Assembly: GCA_019925095.2 (NCBI GenBank)
Contig: CM034388.1
Coordinates: 3,149,501 to 3,213,500, forward strand
Direction of reading: 5' to 3'
Length of the DNA: 64,000 nucleotides
DNA from: Dendrolimus kikuchii
Lineage: Eukaryota > Arthropoda > Insecta > Lepidoptera > Lasiocampidae
Shown here: one piece after another, positions 1-11,700 of the stretch
Numbering within the stretch: position 1 is the stretch's first letter
Layout of the letters: each line of letters opens with the position of its first letter
Translations under genes and position numbers: made by a program
Notes under the pieces: generated by a model
What the model was told of the DNA's origin: nothing
Database searches by the model: none
What the model saw: the letters and a program-made list of their open reading frames with translations, nothing else

Positions 1-65
1 GCCAAACCACTATTCGTGACATCTGTAATTTGCAGTATTATAATCTATATAGATAGATTTGGGAG

Positions 66-330
66 TGGAGTTTTTGGCGGGAACTGAAAGGAACGTTGTG
101 CTGTGCAGTTTTATTTTCTAAAAATGTTTAAAATTACTCTAAAATGAACAATAGTTGTAGGATATTGATAGTTTTTGAGTATTAATTATAAATTTTTGCG
201 AGAAATGTGAACTGTATAGCCAAATGTGGCCTTTCGAGTTTTCACAAGAACTCCATTGAATGACGTCGATTGTAGCCTACAACACAACGGCGCCTGGCTT
301 AAAGGCCTAGTTGCCAAGCCTTAAACATAA
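66..330 (+). repeat. Dispersed repeat Rep-B, copy 1
   Basis: One of five copies of a roughly 265-bp repeat; the others are at 16627-16895, 31045-31172, 55761-56071 (minus) and 56166-56430. All share the start TTTTTGGCGGGAACTGAAAG and an end that can fold, GGCTTAAAGGCC followed by TTGCCAAGCC, then an A-rich run. The A-rich 3' end suggests a retroposon or LINE 3' end. I do not know its published name. Confidence 0.8.
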
Positions 331-456
331 AAATAAAATAAATCTATATAGATACTACACTGCTGTGTGGTACCACACTTTCCTAAAACCACTACAGTGG
401 TTTTAGGAAGACGAAGAAGCGGCGTCGGCAATTCTGTCCATTGTTTTATTCTTATA

Positions 457-694
457 CTAGCTTCTACCCGCGATATCGTCCGCGTGTGGAATAGTTTAAA
501 AAAAGTAATTAAATAAAACCCCCCCGATTTTGAAACATTCTTAATTGGTGCTCCGCTCTTATTGGTCTTAGCGTGATGATATATAAGCCTATAGCCTTCC
601 TCGATAAATGGGCTATCTAACACTGAAAGAATTTTACAAATCAGACCAGTAGCTCCTGAGATTAGCGCGTTCAAGCAAACAAACAAACTCTTCA

Positions 695-700
<6 letters not shown>
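457..700 (-). mobile_element. Hel-1 Helitron-like element, short form, minus
   Basis: Read on the minus strand this ends in CTAG next to a T, the usual Helitron 3' end. The internal body (ATTAGCGCGTTC, CCTCGATAAATG, GCGTGATGATATATA on the plus strand) matches the copies at 8986, 17753, 20008 and 32248. Its 5' end runs into a TA microsatellite. Non-autonomous, no coding capacity. Confidence 0.7.

Positions 701-752
<52 letters not shown>
700..752. repeat. (TA)n microsatellite
   Basis: About 50 bp of alternating TA, expanded at the head of the Hel-1 copy. Confidence 0.97.
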
Positions 753-756
<4 letters not shown>

Positions 757-772
757 TTAATTATTATTAACA

Positions 773-1045
773 TATCTACGGACTCGAGTTCCGTACCTTT
801 TTTTACAACTTAATTTCTATGAAAAATTTTAGAGTCCATACACGCTTATTGTTTATTTTTGTTAGTGTGTGACTTAATTTAGTGGTTTATATGTTATGGT
901 GTACCTTAAGATTAACTTATTATATTGATTTATCCTATTTTTAATACTAAACTTATACTAATGTAGAGTGTATCTGTTACATGCTGGTGTTGTGAGGAAG
1001 TGCATGTGCAGTGTTGGCCTTATATCTATACTTATATATAGTCCT
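773..1045 (+). repeat. Dispersed repeat matching 29330-29621 in inverse orientation
   Basis: The reverse complement of 29330-29621 matches nearly all of this stretch, from GGACTCGAGTTCCGTACC through TGTATCTGTTACATGCTGG to the TATAAG run. At the second site the sequence is inside an element bounded by inverted repeats (28829-29733). No ORF of note. The following stretch (1046-2177) is T/G-rich; I see only a Helitron-like head remnant near 1780-1855 and an imperfect hairpin near 2033-2076. Confidence 0.75.
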
Positions 1046-2177
1046 ATCTATTGCCGTGTGTGTTGGTTTTTTCTTTTCTGTGTCTGGGTTATTAATTTTT
1101 AGGCTCTTTGTGTGTCTTGGTTTGTTTGTGAAGTGTGCGTGTAATGCAATGCGATGGCAGTGCGCGTTGGTTTGAGTATGTGTATAAGTTTTATTGTTAG
1201 TTATGTGTTTGTGACTTTGTGTGGTGTCATAATTTATTGTTTAATTCTTGTGACAGCTTTATATATTAGTAAGTATATAAGGGGCATTAAACTCTATACA
1301 GTGATTATTCGGTCTCCCACGTTCCTTAGTAAGATATCGTCATGTAATTAGTGTCAATTAAGCCATAGTTGTGAGTAAGCTAATTAGCCTACTAGTTCAC
1401 GACTCGGTATTAATTAACTAGATTAGAACGTAACATAACAATTCTCATGGTAGAAGCGTACCGGCAATGACAATCGCTTTGTAAAAGCTAACTCTGAAAA
1501 GCACCTATCCGTCATGACTAGATGGAGCCACAGGTTGTTCTTTTATCGCTTGTTGACATAATTATTTAGAACATTGTTTCTTCTCAATTTGGGGTTCGCG
1601 AGCCTTGTGGAGATTGCGTTTGTTATTAAAGGGGTTCTGTTAAAAAAACAAGACATATATCTCACCGGCAATTTTGTAAATACCGTTAGATTATAAACTA
1701 TTTCGCGAGATTGTTACTGTCAAAATATTGTGAACCGTAACATACTGCATACAATTTACTGGTGAAAATTTTTTCAAAATCGGTCCTCTATTTGAAGAGA
1801 TTACTTCTTACAAACAAACTCGTAAACTTTACTTCTTTATAATATTAGTATAGATAAATTATAGTAGATACTAGCTATTACATGAGGACTTATCGGTAAT
1901 TTATTGATCATTATGTCATACGTGATTGATATCACGTTTGAGAACTGGCTTTAGTCAAAATTTCAAGTAGGTAACGCCACTCTTATGATCAGATAATGTA
2001 GCTCTTTGATTAATCTATGCGTGTTATCAATGCTGTTGTCAAACACGCTTACTTATGATAAGTGTGCTTGACAACAACAAGGCGTAGATTGTCCGATATA
2101 AAAAACACTTTGTAAATCATTGCCGCATATCGTTTAGAGTGATTTTCTTTAGTTTTATAGTACCTTTAAGTATGTCG

Positions 2178-2352
2178 TCATAACAACGTTGAGTTGTGTT
2201 CCGGCATTAGTGATCAGGTTCCAGTCTCCCTTAAGAGAACAGCAACGCATTTGTAGCAACTTTGGTGTTGCAAATGTCCGTAGGCGATGGTAGCCGCTTT
2301 CCATCAAGTGGGCCGTCTGGCTGTCTGCTGATCTCCTGCAACAAAAAAAAAA
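2178..2352 (+). repeat. SINE-A copy, 5'-truncated
   Basis: Matches the 3' half of the window's commonest repeat (SINE-A): GGTTCCAGTCTCC, GTTGCAAATGTCC, GTGGGCCGTCTG, CTGCTG, then an A tail. SINE-A full length is about 305 bp (see 19463-19770) and starts with a GCAGGAA..TTCCTGC hairpin. Confidence 0.85.
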
Positions 2353-2561
2353 TCCGAATAATTTGCGGCCGGCATAGTATGCCTTTTTCTTCCGTAATCA
2401 TTTATTCTGACACTACCACCCGTGCGCAGAAGGTTTGCCGATAGCCTCGTGATGTCACGCGGCGATGGTCAGTAGGGTTGACAAAAAAGGTTACATACAC
2501 AGTTGTTGCAAAGTTTATTATTTTAATTTATTACTCGAAAGTCGTAGTAGCGTAAACTCAA

Positions 2562-2820
2562 GCTCAAAGGGCGCGGGTTCGATCCTGGCCGGAACGCATG
2601 CACCACTTAGTCAGTTTTCTGACCTAATATGCATATTGTTACAATTACCACGTGCTAACGGTGAAGGAAAACATTGTAATGCAACCTGCACATCGAGATA
2701 ACCGATGTGTCAAACCTGCCAAGCTGCCTTAGACAAACTTGGCGGGTATACTGTCCGCTCCCTTATAATAGGAGGCCCGAGCTCAGCAGTGTTACATTTA
2801 TGGGCTGATATTATTATTAT
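2562..2820 (+). repeat. SINE-B copy (tRNA-derived SINE)
   Basis: Contains GGGTTCGATCC, a good RNA polymerase III B box, followed by a body shared with 42040-42385 and 55374-55640 (GCATGCACCACTTAG, GTTACAATTACCACGTGCTA, GGCGGGTATACTGTC, TTTATGGGCT). The tail is TTA-rich. A tRNA-derived origin is inferred from the B box and, in the 42040 copy, a possible A box. Confidence 0.8.
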
Positions 2821-2876
2821 ATATGTATTTTTTTATTGTATATACTTTACATAAGTATATACGATTATAGTAAGTA

Positions 2877-2877
<1 letters not shown>

Positions 2878-2959
<82 letters not shown>
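2878..2959. repeat. (TA)n microsatellite
   Basis: About 80 bp of pure TA dinucleotide. Confidence 0.98.
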
Positions 2960-2963
<4 letters not shown>

Positions 2964-3739
2964 GCGGAAGGCTTCTTGCGTCTTTTCTTTACTGAACCCT
3001 GCCGCGTCCACCAGTTCAGCTAGGATTTCAATAAGTTACAATGCGAATATAAATAGATATCTTCCCTAAAAATTTACTAGTCGGGTAGAAATTTCATTTA
3101 TATTCGAAATGAAGATATTCAATTTTGAAAAAATCTCGCTCGTTTAGTACGTCCGTTCATGATGCAAATCATGTGGCACACTGTATATTTCCGTATATGT
3201 TTCGTTCAATGCATTAACTCTCCTGTTTCCATTTAAACTTATGGCTTTATCGAATCAATATAATTTCCGTATATGTTTCGTCCATGGCATTAATTTTATT
3301 GCTTCTATCTAAACTTACGGTTGTACCGTGTCACTATGCTTTTCTGTGCCTTATCCATACAGTTCCTAGATTAACTTAGTTTCATCTAAATTTACAGACA
3401 TAGTAGTTCCAAGTTAGGAGTAGCACGCGAGGTCTCAATTGTGGGTGAACCATTAGTATGATGGGTCTTTATTAATTTATTTATCGGTAACTTACAATAC
3501 TTACTTATAGGTAGTTTTAATTTCCATCAAGTTTTGGTATGCCTATCTGGTTATTATAGAAATGTTAGTACGGCAAAGGTAATTAACATTGCTACCTAAG
3601 ATATACTAGTATTTAGCAGTTGTATTTTATGAAATAAATCCAGAGGTTAAAATCCGGACGCAGATAGAAATAGCTAGAAGTACATTTATAAATATGAAGA
3701 GACTATATTTATTAACAATCATATTAACCTAAAACTTAA

Positions 3740-4130
3740 ATGGCGAATGGTCAAATGTTATATTTTATTAATTTTAATGTATGGAGTAGAAGAATAGATA
3801 CTCGAGGAATAGAATTAGGAATGTTACGGTTCTCAGGAGAATATGAACAACAAAGAACTGAAACTACGCCTAGCGGTGAAGAAAAAGTTGCATATTTTGG
3901 ACACATTTATAAAAAATATAAATATAAATGACTAAAAACTTAATGAAATGTTGAGGGGAAACGAGATAGAGGCACAAGAAGAATAGCTTGGTGTGACAAC
4001 ATGAAGACCTGGACTGGTACATCGGACGCAGTTGCTCTTAGTAGAGCAGGACAAGTTAGAACTATATTTAAAAATATGTCACCGACATCCTTTAGAATAT
4101 GGTACTAGAAGATTTCATAAAAGCAGCAAT
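3740..4130 (+). pseudogene. Decayed LINE reverse-transcriptase C-terminus
   Basis: Fragments in shifting frames recall the C-terminus of insect non-LTR ORF2 proteins: VAYFGHIYKKYKY, then in another frame RDRGTRRIAWCDNMKTWTG, then an Ala/Arg-rich stretch. Stops and frameshifts separate the pieces. Inferred from pattern only. 3050-3739 and 4131-4780 hold nothing else I can name. Confidence 0.45.
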
Positions 4131-4788
4131 CACATCACAGCTACGGCCTGGCCGGCGATGTCTATTAATACTGAGGAGATCCAAGCATATTAACAGTAAG
4201 TTTGTTGTTTTTATTTTTTAATCATTACCCTAAAACCTTTCTCATCTATCATCTCACATACAAACACAGATACACACATATACCCCTTCCCCCTACCCAC
4301 ATCTCCTTAACGTGAGCATCAATAAATGATCAAGTCTCATGAGACTGGTGATACGAGGCGATGCTCCACACTCCTCTCCCTCAACCACTTAAACAAAAAC
4401 ATGTTTCCATTTTTATTTCCAGGTAATGAACGTATCTACGACCGCGCATCCAGGACTCTCGATGGGATCGCTTTTGCAAATAGATCCAAAAGCTTCTTTA
4501 ATTAGGAGTTTTGAAATACTTTACCATATATCTATATGTATAAAAATAAAAAGTCTTAGTTTCAATATCAAATATTGCAGTTTTATTTTTGCCACGTAAT
4601 CAGTTTCACAAATATAAACGGGAATATTTATTATTATTATATAAATTATTTACTTAGATAATGATGATAACCAACAAAACTAAAATATTTTTCTACCTCT
4701 TACTAAGAATAAAAAAGGGACCAGTAAAATTAAGATCTGTCAGCTTAGTTCACACGTTTCGTCGCTAATTACATGGTATGTTCTTTTG

Positions 4789-4902
4789 GTCTACTCTTAA
4801 ATTCGATAAACGAAGTATCTTTGTAATTTTCGTAGAATTTCCAGTAAGAAATGTAATGAAAATAAACGATACTTCGTTTTTTGAATGTTAGAGTAGACTT
4901 CC
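4789..4902. repeat. Inverted repeat / small foldback
   Basis: Arms starting GTCTACTCT and ending AGAGTAGAC are imperfect reverse complements over about 43 bp (core AACGAAGTATC / GATACTTCGTT) around a spacer of roughly 27 bp. It lies 160 bp past the stop codon of the minus-strand gene and may be a MITE or part of its 3' UTR. Confidence 0.7.
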
Positions 4903-5062
4903 TCAGGTTATGTCCAATCTTATACTCTATCCTAATTTCAACTTATTTTCACAGATCTTATTGTAACTGTCCAACTACTTCTTGTTTAACGTGTAAGTAA
5001 AATATTGCAACATTTTAGTTTTGTTCAGTTGATATCCAGTTTTATCAGCTGCCTTAGACTAA

Positions 5063-5671
5063 TCAATTACAACAACATGCTAATACAGAATCTTTTATCA
5101 TTAACTTGCTTTTTCCTTTTTTACGAAGTTCTATAATAAGTTGTTTTCTCTCAAGACTTTTTTTAGGTTTTGATACAATCTTTTGAACCTCCGGTTCGTA
5201 TATGTGATGTCTAAGCAAATGTCTCGAAAAACTTAAAACTAAGTCTTCACAGTAAAAGCAGAAGTCCTTATTACGAATAAGTTTATATTTTTTGGGTGGT
5301 TTCTCTGTTATTGTATTATCATTTGTACAGTCATCTTCTTGAGAGTCATTACTAATTGCATCATGTTCCGAAACAGTTGCATTTATCTTATTCATCAGTG
5401 AAGATACAGGTTTTATAAACTTACTTTCTACAGCAACAATATCGCAGGGAGAATTACTAATATGACTCAAGACACTATCATCAGCTAATAATAAATCATT
5501 GACATTTGAAGGATGTTCAATGCGTTTTTCAGACAAAGGTACACGTTCTAATAATATTGATTTCTTGGGAGAGATCGGACATCCGTTAGATGACTCAATT
5601 AATATATCACCAGCTGAGCAAATCTGATCCAATGTCTTAACATCTTCCATCCATGATTCATCAGAACTGGT
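5063..5671 (-). CDS. Exon 5 (last) of the zinc-finger-like gene
   Basis: Acceptor TTTACTTTGCAG, in-frame from TSSDESWMED to the stop at 5063. Carries the CxxC/HxxxH segment and the basic tail. Confidence 0.75.
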   Translation of the reverse strand, partial: TSSDESWMEDVKTLDQICSAGDILIESSNGCPISPKKSILLERVPLSEKRIEHPSNVNDLLLADDSVLSHISNSPCDIVAVESKFIKPVSSLMNKINATVSEHDAISNDSQEDDCTNDNTITEKPPKKYKLIRNKDFCFYCEDLVLSFSRHLLRHHIYEPEVQKIVSKPKKSLERKQLIIELRKKGKSKLMIKDSVLACCCN

Positions 5672-7101
5672 CTGCAAAGTAAAAATCAATATGTCAGTTT
5701 CTAGTTTCTCGTAAACAGTATTGCTATTTAAGTATTAATTTGTAGACTTATTATTTGTAGACTTACATGATGTGCAGGTGGAGTATAATTAGAATCTGTG
5801 CAAGAAACTTCTGCACTTGAATTATATATTTCCTGTAACAAATAAACGATATGATTTAATAGGATACAAGCATTGGAATAATTAAGCGATAACAGATCAG
5901 CAATAGCGTTCTTTTACGACGCGCTGTAGTGTGTGTATTCGAATCCTACAATGAGTATGATGTTTCGATGGAAAAACTTCATGTTGCAACCATATCATGG
6001 TAAGCTATGTCAATGTACAACAATTAAGCACCTAGTTGGTGTGTAACAACGTTTTTATTGCAATTAACAATTTGAAAATCTGTGCATGTGTTGAGGTAAC
6101 TGCACTTGAAAAAGTTCCCACCTTAGACGTGTTGCCATCAACCTCATCGTCACTTAAATCAGACATGACCGTGGTCAAACACTAGTCTCCCCGGCTAGGT
6201 TATTATATACTGGACACTGTTAAATAGTTTATAATAATATTATATAGAGGATAGATTTTATTGTTTGTAAGTATGTTTGTAATGAATAAAATCAAAAACT
6301 ACTCAACTGATTTTTAAAATTATTTCACCTATGGAAAGCTACATTATTCCAGAGTGACATAGACTATATTTGATTGTGAGTGTGAGTGACAGGGCAGGAT
6401 AACGTCTGCCGGGCCAGCTAGTACTTAATAAATTTCAATAATATCGACACGACCTACGTACCTCAGCATTGGTTGTTGTATCGTAAAACGTTGAATATAG
6501 AATTTTCTTTATTTTGACTGTTCCTATAAATAAAAAAATCAAAGTCTTATTGTACATAATTCATAGTAAGTAGATAAATATTTATTAACTATAAATTAAA
6601 AAGATCTATTAATTACGGAATTCGTCTTTCGATAATGATCGTAAATTGCATATTGACAAACTCTGCACCAGAAAATTGAACTATTAGCGAGGATTATTAA
6701 CTCATCACGTTTCATAGGTAAAACGAAATGATTTGAACTTAAATTATCGTTGTTCGTAGTAACACCACAGGAAAAACATTTTTTTTGCAATATAAAATGA
6801 GTCTAATGCCAAGGCCATCTCATTTTAGCTTTGTAATACTTTTTAAAATCCTTTTAAAAAAATTGTCCACGTCAATTACGATCACCATGCTGACGTAGTA
6901 CGATGCAGAGCGCTGTGTAGTCGACTGCTACCCTTCGTCGTAATTTAGAGCCAACCCGCAAGCGGTTGATCTACTTACCTCATAAATAGACGCATAAAAC
7001 AATTAAATTCATTATTTAAAATCTACAAGTAATGTCAAACTCATGTTACTGTTATCATAATTTATTTACTTACCGAGTTGTAAAATGGCACTCCTTTTCA
7101 T
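5063..7101 (-). CDS. Predicted five-exon gene, zinc-finger-like acidic protein of unknown function
   Basis: Predicted coding exons, minus strand: 7101-7074, 6523-6462, 6181-6122, 5832-5767, 5671-5063. Phases agree at every junction (1, 0, 0, 0) and all introns are GT..AG, giving 274 residues. The protein is Ser/Asp/Glu-rich and probably mostly disordered. Near the C-terminus (about 208-230) it has CFYCEDLVLSFSRHLLRHH, a C-x2-C-x9-H-x3-H pattern like a shortened C2H2 finger, followed by a Lys/Arg-rich helix-like stretch with LERKQLIIELRKKGK. I recall similar segments in uncharacterised animal proteins, some perhaps transposon-derived, but cannot name a family. The third-exon acceptor is weak in pyrimidines, so translation might instead start at MSDLSDDE within that exon. 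A nuclear DNA-binding role would be pure inference. Confidence 0.65.
5767..5832 (-). CDS. Exon 4 of the zinc-finger-like gene
   Basis: 66 nt, 22 codons (EIYNSSAEVS..PPAHH), between acceptor TTGTTACAG and donor GTAAGT. Confidence 0.7.
6122..6181 (-). CDS. Exon 3 of the zinc-finger-like gene
   Basis: 60 nt reading CLTTVMSDLSDDEVDGNTSK, donor GTGGGAAC. The acidic MSDLSDDE start is an alternative initiation point if the upstream exons are wrong. Confidence 0.6.
6240..6421 (+). mobile_element. Helitron-like remnant in intron
   Basis: Ends GGGCCAGCTAG followed by T, the CTAG-T end seen in other copies; body includes AAAACTACTCAACTGATTT. The 5' boundary is uncertain. Confidence 0.5.
6462..6523 (-). 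CDS. Exon 2 of the zinc-finger-like gene
   Basis: 62 nt between acceptor TTTATTTATAG and donor GTACGT, reading TVKIKKILYSTFYDTTTNAE in the one open frame that joins both neighbours. Confidence 0.5.
6596..6778 (-). other. Cysteine-pair ORF, possible alternative exon
   Basis: Open stretch with KKCFSCG and 37 residues later WCRVCQYAIYDHYRK, two CxxC pairs that could bind zinc. It lies in the first intron of the zinc-finger-like gene on the same strand. It has a possible acceptor (GGCATTAG) and donor (TCC/GTAATT), but its phases do not fit the five-exon model. It could be an alternative exon, a decayed copy or chance. Confidence 0.3.
7074..7101 (-). CDS. Exon 1 of the zinc-finger-like gene
   Basis: Start codon and nine codons (MKRSAILQL) plus one base, then donor GTAAGT. 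Chosen because its phase fits exon 2. Short, so only moderate support. Confidence 0.45.
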
Positions 7102-7689
7102 GATGCTTATTTCAAAAATTTCACTATATTCACTATAATTATAGTTAAATATTCTCCGCTGATTGTACGTCCTTACGTGTACGACCATACTGCAACCGGC
7201 CGACTGATCAACGACAAATATTTATTATTTAGGAAACATACGTTACCCCTCCTTTCTCGCCTGCTCTTCTCCGTGCACTTCTAAGGTGGATATCGGGAGA
7301 ACAATTTGTGGACGTAACTAGATCTTCCATTTGAATTGATAAAAACTTTAAAATTATGTATATTTACACAATTTACTGGTAGTACTATAGTCGGGAAAAT
7401 GACTGAAGAATAAAATAAAATATACGCCGCGTATATTATACCACACAGTGCTGCCTCCAAATCTCGATCGGCATCCCGCGGAACTATGAAATACGCCAAA
7501 AATCACTCTAGTGACCAAATAACGTCCATGCCAAATTTTTGTCCATACGTTATATTGACGTTAAGGAGTCTACTGACTGAATTTGAGGGTGGGTCAATCT
7601 TGCGTCCGTATACCGGACGCAACAAGTCGGTTGGACGCAGCATCATCGGTAAAAAGTGCCATGTGGGACGCAATATGATTTCTAAGATG

Positions 7690-7690
7690 G

Positions 7691-7736
<46 letters not shown>
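7690..7736. repeat. (TA)n microsatellite
   Basis: About 46 bp of TA repeats. I see no gene between 7102 and 7690; open frames there are short and lack conserved motifs. Confidence 0.95.
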
Positions 7737-7742
<6 letters not shown>

Positions 7743-7849
7743 CAACGACAAATATGCAAACTTAATATTTTTTATGTTTTACTTCGCACTGACTTCAAGA
7801 AAGTATAGAAAATATTTATATTTTATTTATTTTAAATATTATTTATTTA

Positions 7850-8069
7850 CTAGCTACGCCCCGCGGTCTCACCTGCGTGGTGCTGGAAAATCGTTGAATT
7901 TTGGATAATTCACACTACATCTTTATAAATTATAGCCTGTGTTATTCTAATGTGTAAGCTATATTATTGTAAAGTTTCATCAAAATCCATTCAGTAGTTT
8001 TTGCGTGAAAGAGTAACAAACATACATCAATACATTCTTACAAACTTTCGCGTTTATAATATTAGTAGA
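7850..8069 (-). mobile_element. Helitron-like element, minus
   Basis: On the minus strand it starts TCTACTAATATTATAAA and ends CGTAGCTAG, the TC..CTAG layout of the other copies, with GCGTGAAAGAGTAACAAACA inside. About 220 bp, non-autonomous. Confidence 0.65.
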
Positions 8070-8162
8070 ACTGGTTATTAGTTACTCTTGAAGTCGGTTT
8101 CTTTTTTGCTAGATCTTGTTGTCGCTCCTTAGTATTCTTCTTCAATCTTCTGAATATCGTAA

Positions 8163-8465
8163 AGGTCCATTTGTTCGGGCATGTGGAAAGAATGCATGAT
8201 GAAAGAATGACTAAACAGATATACAATGCATAAGTGGATGGATACAGAAGTCGTTGAAGGCCAGGACACACCTTCCATGATCAAATTGATCGTGTACTAG
8301 CAGAAGGTAATGTCAGAAGCCTTAAGAACAGACGAGCGTGCATGACAAGAGCTATGAATGTCAAAGAAGCGAGTGAGGTGTGTAAGAATAAGCCTGAATG
8401 GCGCTCTGTTATTCTTGCCTACCCCGCAAGGGAACTGGCGTGAAGCTATGTATGTATGTATGTCC
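8163..8465 (+). mobile_element. LINE-1f 3' end, copy 1 (RTE-like tail)
   Basis: 5'-truncated copy of a non-LTR retrotransposon; I call the family LINE-1f. The longest copy (36545-37124) shows it encodes the C-terminus of a reverse-transcriptase protein ending YPARELA, a TGA stop, then a short 3' UTR and a (TATG)n tail. Here the tail is ATGTATGTATGTATGT at 8448-8463. The coding part has point damage. It lies 70 bp before DES1 exon 2. Confidence 0.85.
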
Positions 8466-8532
8466 ATTTTTTGATTTCTTATTATTTAATCTAGGAACTC
8501 GGTAATTAAGGAAATGTCATTTTTTGTTACAG

Positions 8533-8709
8533 AGAAATATCCGGAGATAAAACAGCTGTTCGGCTACGATCCGCTGTTCAAATGGGTCGTCGCCGGAATG
8601 GTGGCGATGCAGTTCATCATGATGCCGATAGTCCAGCAGCTGAACTGGCCCATGACCCTTATATTGGCGTACTGCTTCGGTGGTGTCATCAATCACTCCT
8701 TGATGTTGG
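8533..8709 (+). CDS. ifc: DES1 exon (first in window)
   Basis: Acceptor TTTTTGTTACAG, reads [17 protein letters not shown] through NHSLML, donor GTATGT, ending phase 1. Includes a hydrophobic helix ([15 protein letters not shown]) and a second ([13 protein letters not shown]). Confidence 0.95.
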
Positions 8710-11700
8710 GTATGTCCAATAAAATCACAATACAAGTTTTAAAGGCCTTTATTCGAGCGACATGAACGGGAGTTATGAAAGACGGAGGTGGTTCTTGTAA
8801 AAAATATTTGTAATATAATAATTTTTTTAATAAAATAACTAGCTGTACCCGACAGACGTTGTCCTGCCCTTAAAAAATAAAAAAAAATATGGTGCGTTCA
8901 GAAATTAATTTTGTATCCAATTTTCGAAATGTAAGGAAAATAAAATAGAAAACTGCCAATTGATGATACATTTACTGTGAGAATATCTATACTAATATTA
9001 TAAAGCTGAAGAGTTTGTTTGTTTAAACGCGCCAATCTCAAGAACCGCTGGTCCGATTTGAAAATTTTTTTCAGTGTTGGATAGTACACTTATCGAGGAA
9101 GGCTATAAGGCTATATTATATTTTCAAAAAAAAATAGGGATCCTTACTAAAACTCCAATAATGTAACCCAAGGTGTAAAAAATACCCGAAAGAATCCTTA
9201 CACGGCGTGCGCTGCGAAAACTATTGATTATAGAACAAAACAATGTACTACCACTTTGCAGAACATATAATTGTCTACAATAAATATCGCGTAACTATAT
9301 GTCTAACTATTGTAGTTATCTTACAATAAGTGTTTTCTTTTATTTTTTTAAACAATCAAAATGCCGTCGCTTGATAACTCTTTATTTTGTACCTTGGTAT
9401 TAATCCTTATCAAAATAAATTACTCCATATTCAAGACGAATTCAATACCTTTCTAGAACTTTTTGAATTATTGAATTCGGACGTTTCATTCAAAAGATAT
9501 CGCGATATTTAAAATGTAAGTATTAGTGTTGTAGCCAAATATACTAATATTGTTTGATTGAACGCGCTAATCTCAGGAACTACTTACTGGTCTGATTTGA
9601 AAAATTCTTTCAGTGTTGGATAGCCCATTTATCGAGGAAGGCTATAGGCTATATATCATCACGCTAAGACCAATAGGAGCGGAGCACTAATGAAAAATGT
9701 TTCAAAATCGGAGGGGTTTGAAAGCAAATTCCATGCGGAGAACGTCGCGGGCACAGCTAGTTGGTATATAAGCGTCACTGCTACGATCGACGCACAATCA
9801 ATAATAATGGCCGAAAGCGGTTTAGGCCCGAAACTTTATTGAGTGAGCGAAACGTTATTGTGTGAGAAAGACAGGAGACAGACTTCGTTCTCATCCCTAC
9901 TCCTTTCTGTTTATGTGGTGAGAAGTGTTACCGGTAGACACCTTTTTTTTTACCAGGGGAAATAAATCCGTTTGAGGACTAAGCCGCGACAAGGGCAGAA
10001 CCTTGGGGGGATATTTCGCGACTTAGTGTGGGATTCGCCAAATCGGGGGAGGCACTAGCATGCCCAGTCAGAACTGGAGCCATGGTATTGCCACTCCCCA
10101 GTTAGGGATACCCACTAAAACCCTGGGTGTTCCGTCCTGCGCCTTATGCCAGGGCTACGGGTAATTGGGCTGCCCGACTCCGCGATGCCCTGGCAGGCGT
10201 GGGCCCCCCTCACTGGGCCTCTTCCACTGCCGGGGGAGCTGCTCCCCCGGCGCCAACTTGGGTCTTTTCCGTGCATGGGGCGGTCTGTAACGCGCCCCAC
10301 GGGAAGAGAGATAAGCGCGCGCGGAACACTCGAGCTCTCATCTCGACGGCATGTGCGGGTGAGTGAGAACACCTATACACCAAGGGGTATAGGGGTTCTC
10401 ATCTCCCCACCCGCGCCGCCACCGGTAGACACCTGGTGGTAAAAACTGATCGAGTGGTAACTGATCAATTATCGACCGCCGTGAGTAGATAATTATTTAA
10501 GTATTAATTTCGCTATTAAAAAATAGGGGTGGGTGGTAGAAGGGTGAAAATTTAGGGGTGTATGTATCTTTTAATGCCGAATCTTAAAAAAATAAATAAA
10601 GGTATAAAAAATAGATGTTGACCGATTCTTAGGCCTACCCGATATGCACACAAAATTTCATACAAATCGGTTCAGCCGTTTCGGAGGAGTTTGATAACAA
10701 ACACCGCGACACGAGAATTATATATATTGTTACACGCCAACAAAAGTGAATGCACACCCGCCTGCCATAAAGCACATTTATTACCTGCCGCGGTTTTTGA
10801 GATAATAACATTGAAACTATTTATGACTGTCTTCTTTTGTTTACTTAGAAAAACAGTCTATTGTGTATTGTACTCGTTTATGGCCGTTCGTATGAATAAT
10901 TAAGCAGGTGTGCGGATTACGTTTTCTGGGAAATTGCGTCGACGCTTGGCAGGTAGACACCGGTGTATTAAAAAGCAATGGCCGAATGGAGAGATGGACA
11001 GTCAAGCGACGATTACGATACGAGCAAGACGTGTGTACATTCCATGAGCTATATAGTGACGGACTTTGCGCGTGTTATTAAATCGTGCATCACGTTTGTA
11101 CTGGTTGCGTCCACTTATATTTATACCTGTGTTATACGTGTTTGTATAGCTAATAAATTCTATAGTAAGTCCAACGGCATTTTAATTCGAGTCCCGCACT
11201 CGTAACAATATTATACTATATTAGACTAATTATCACCCTAGTGAAACGGCGGTTCAAATGTTTGATAAACAAAGAACATTCGCTTAACACTGCTGTTTAT
11301 ATAAATACGACGTACTGATAATGTTTGTATCAAGTGTTTTTATAAACTAAACATCGTGCTTTATCAATCAACGACTGATTTTAGAACAATTGATGAATCT
11401 CCTGAGCGCGTGTCCATAACCACATTTTTTAAAACTCCTGCTAGATCATTCATTTTTGCCTACAATATCGTTTTTAGATCAAAGAAATTCTTAAGAAAAC
11501 GTTGGGACTTTTGAAAAAAGAACCTGGTTGCGGGAAATTATGTACTTGGGAGATTCACTCCAATAACTCAAGCTATAGCGATCGTCTTAAAATAAATACT
11601 GAGTGACAGCTCTTTTATTCATATAAAGCGATCAGTATACACGAGTACGAGTGAAACAGAAAACCACTTAGGTTTCAGTGGTTTCTTCTAGCTTATGGCT

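Noticed and set aside
1154..1351. 65-residue hydrophobic open frame
   Set aside because: T/G-rich low-complexity region, no splice or start context, no recognisable family.
2562..2600. Possible tRNA gene (GGGTTCGATCC B box)
   Set aside because: No cloverleaf or acceptor stem; the sequence continues as a SINE shared with other sites.
7281..7499. 72-residue minus-strand frame upstream of the zinc-finger-like gene
   Set aside because: No donor site in frame and no similarity I can recognise.
10115..10442. Overlapping GC-rich open frames on both strands
   Set aside because: They lie inside the poly(A) retroposon; high GC removes stop codons by chance.
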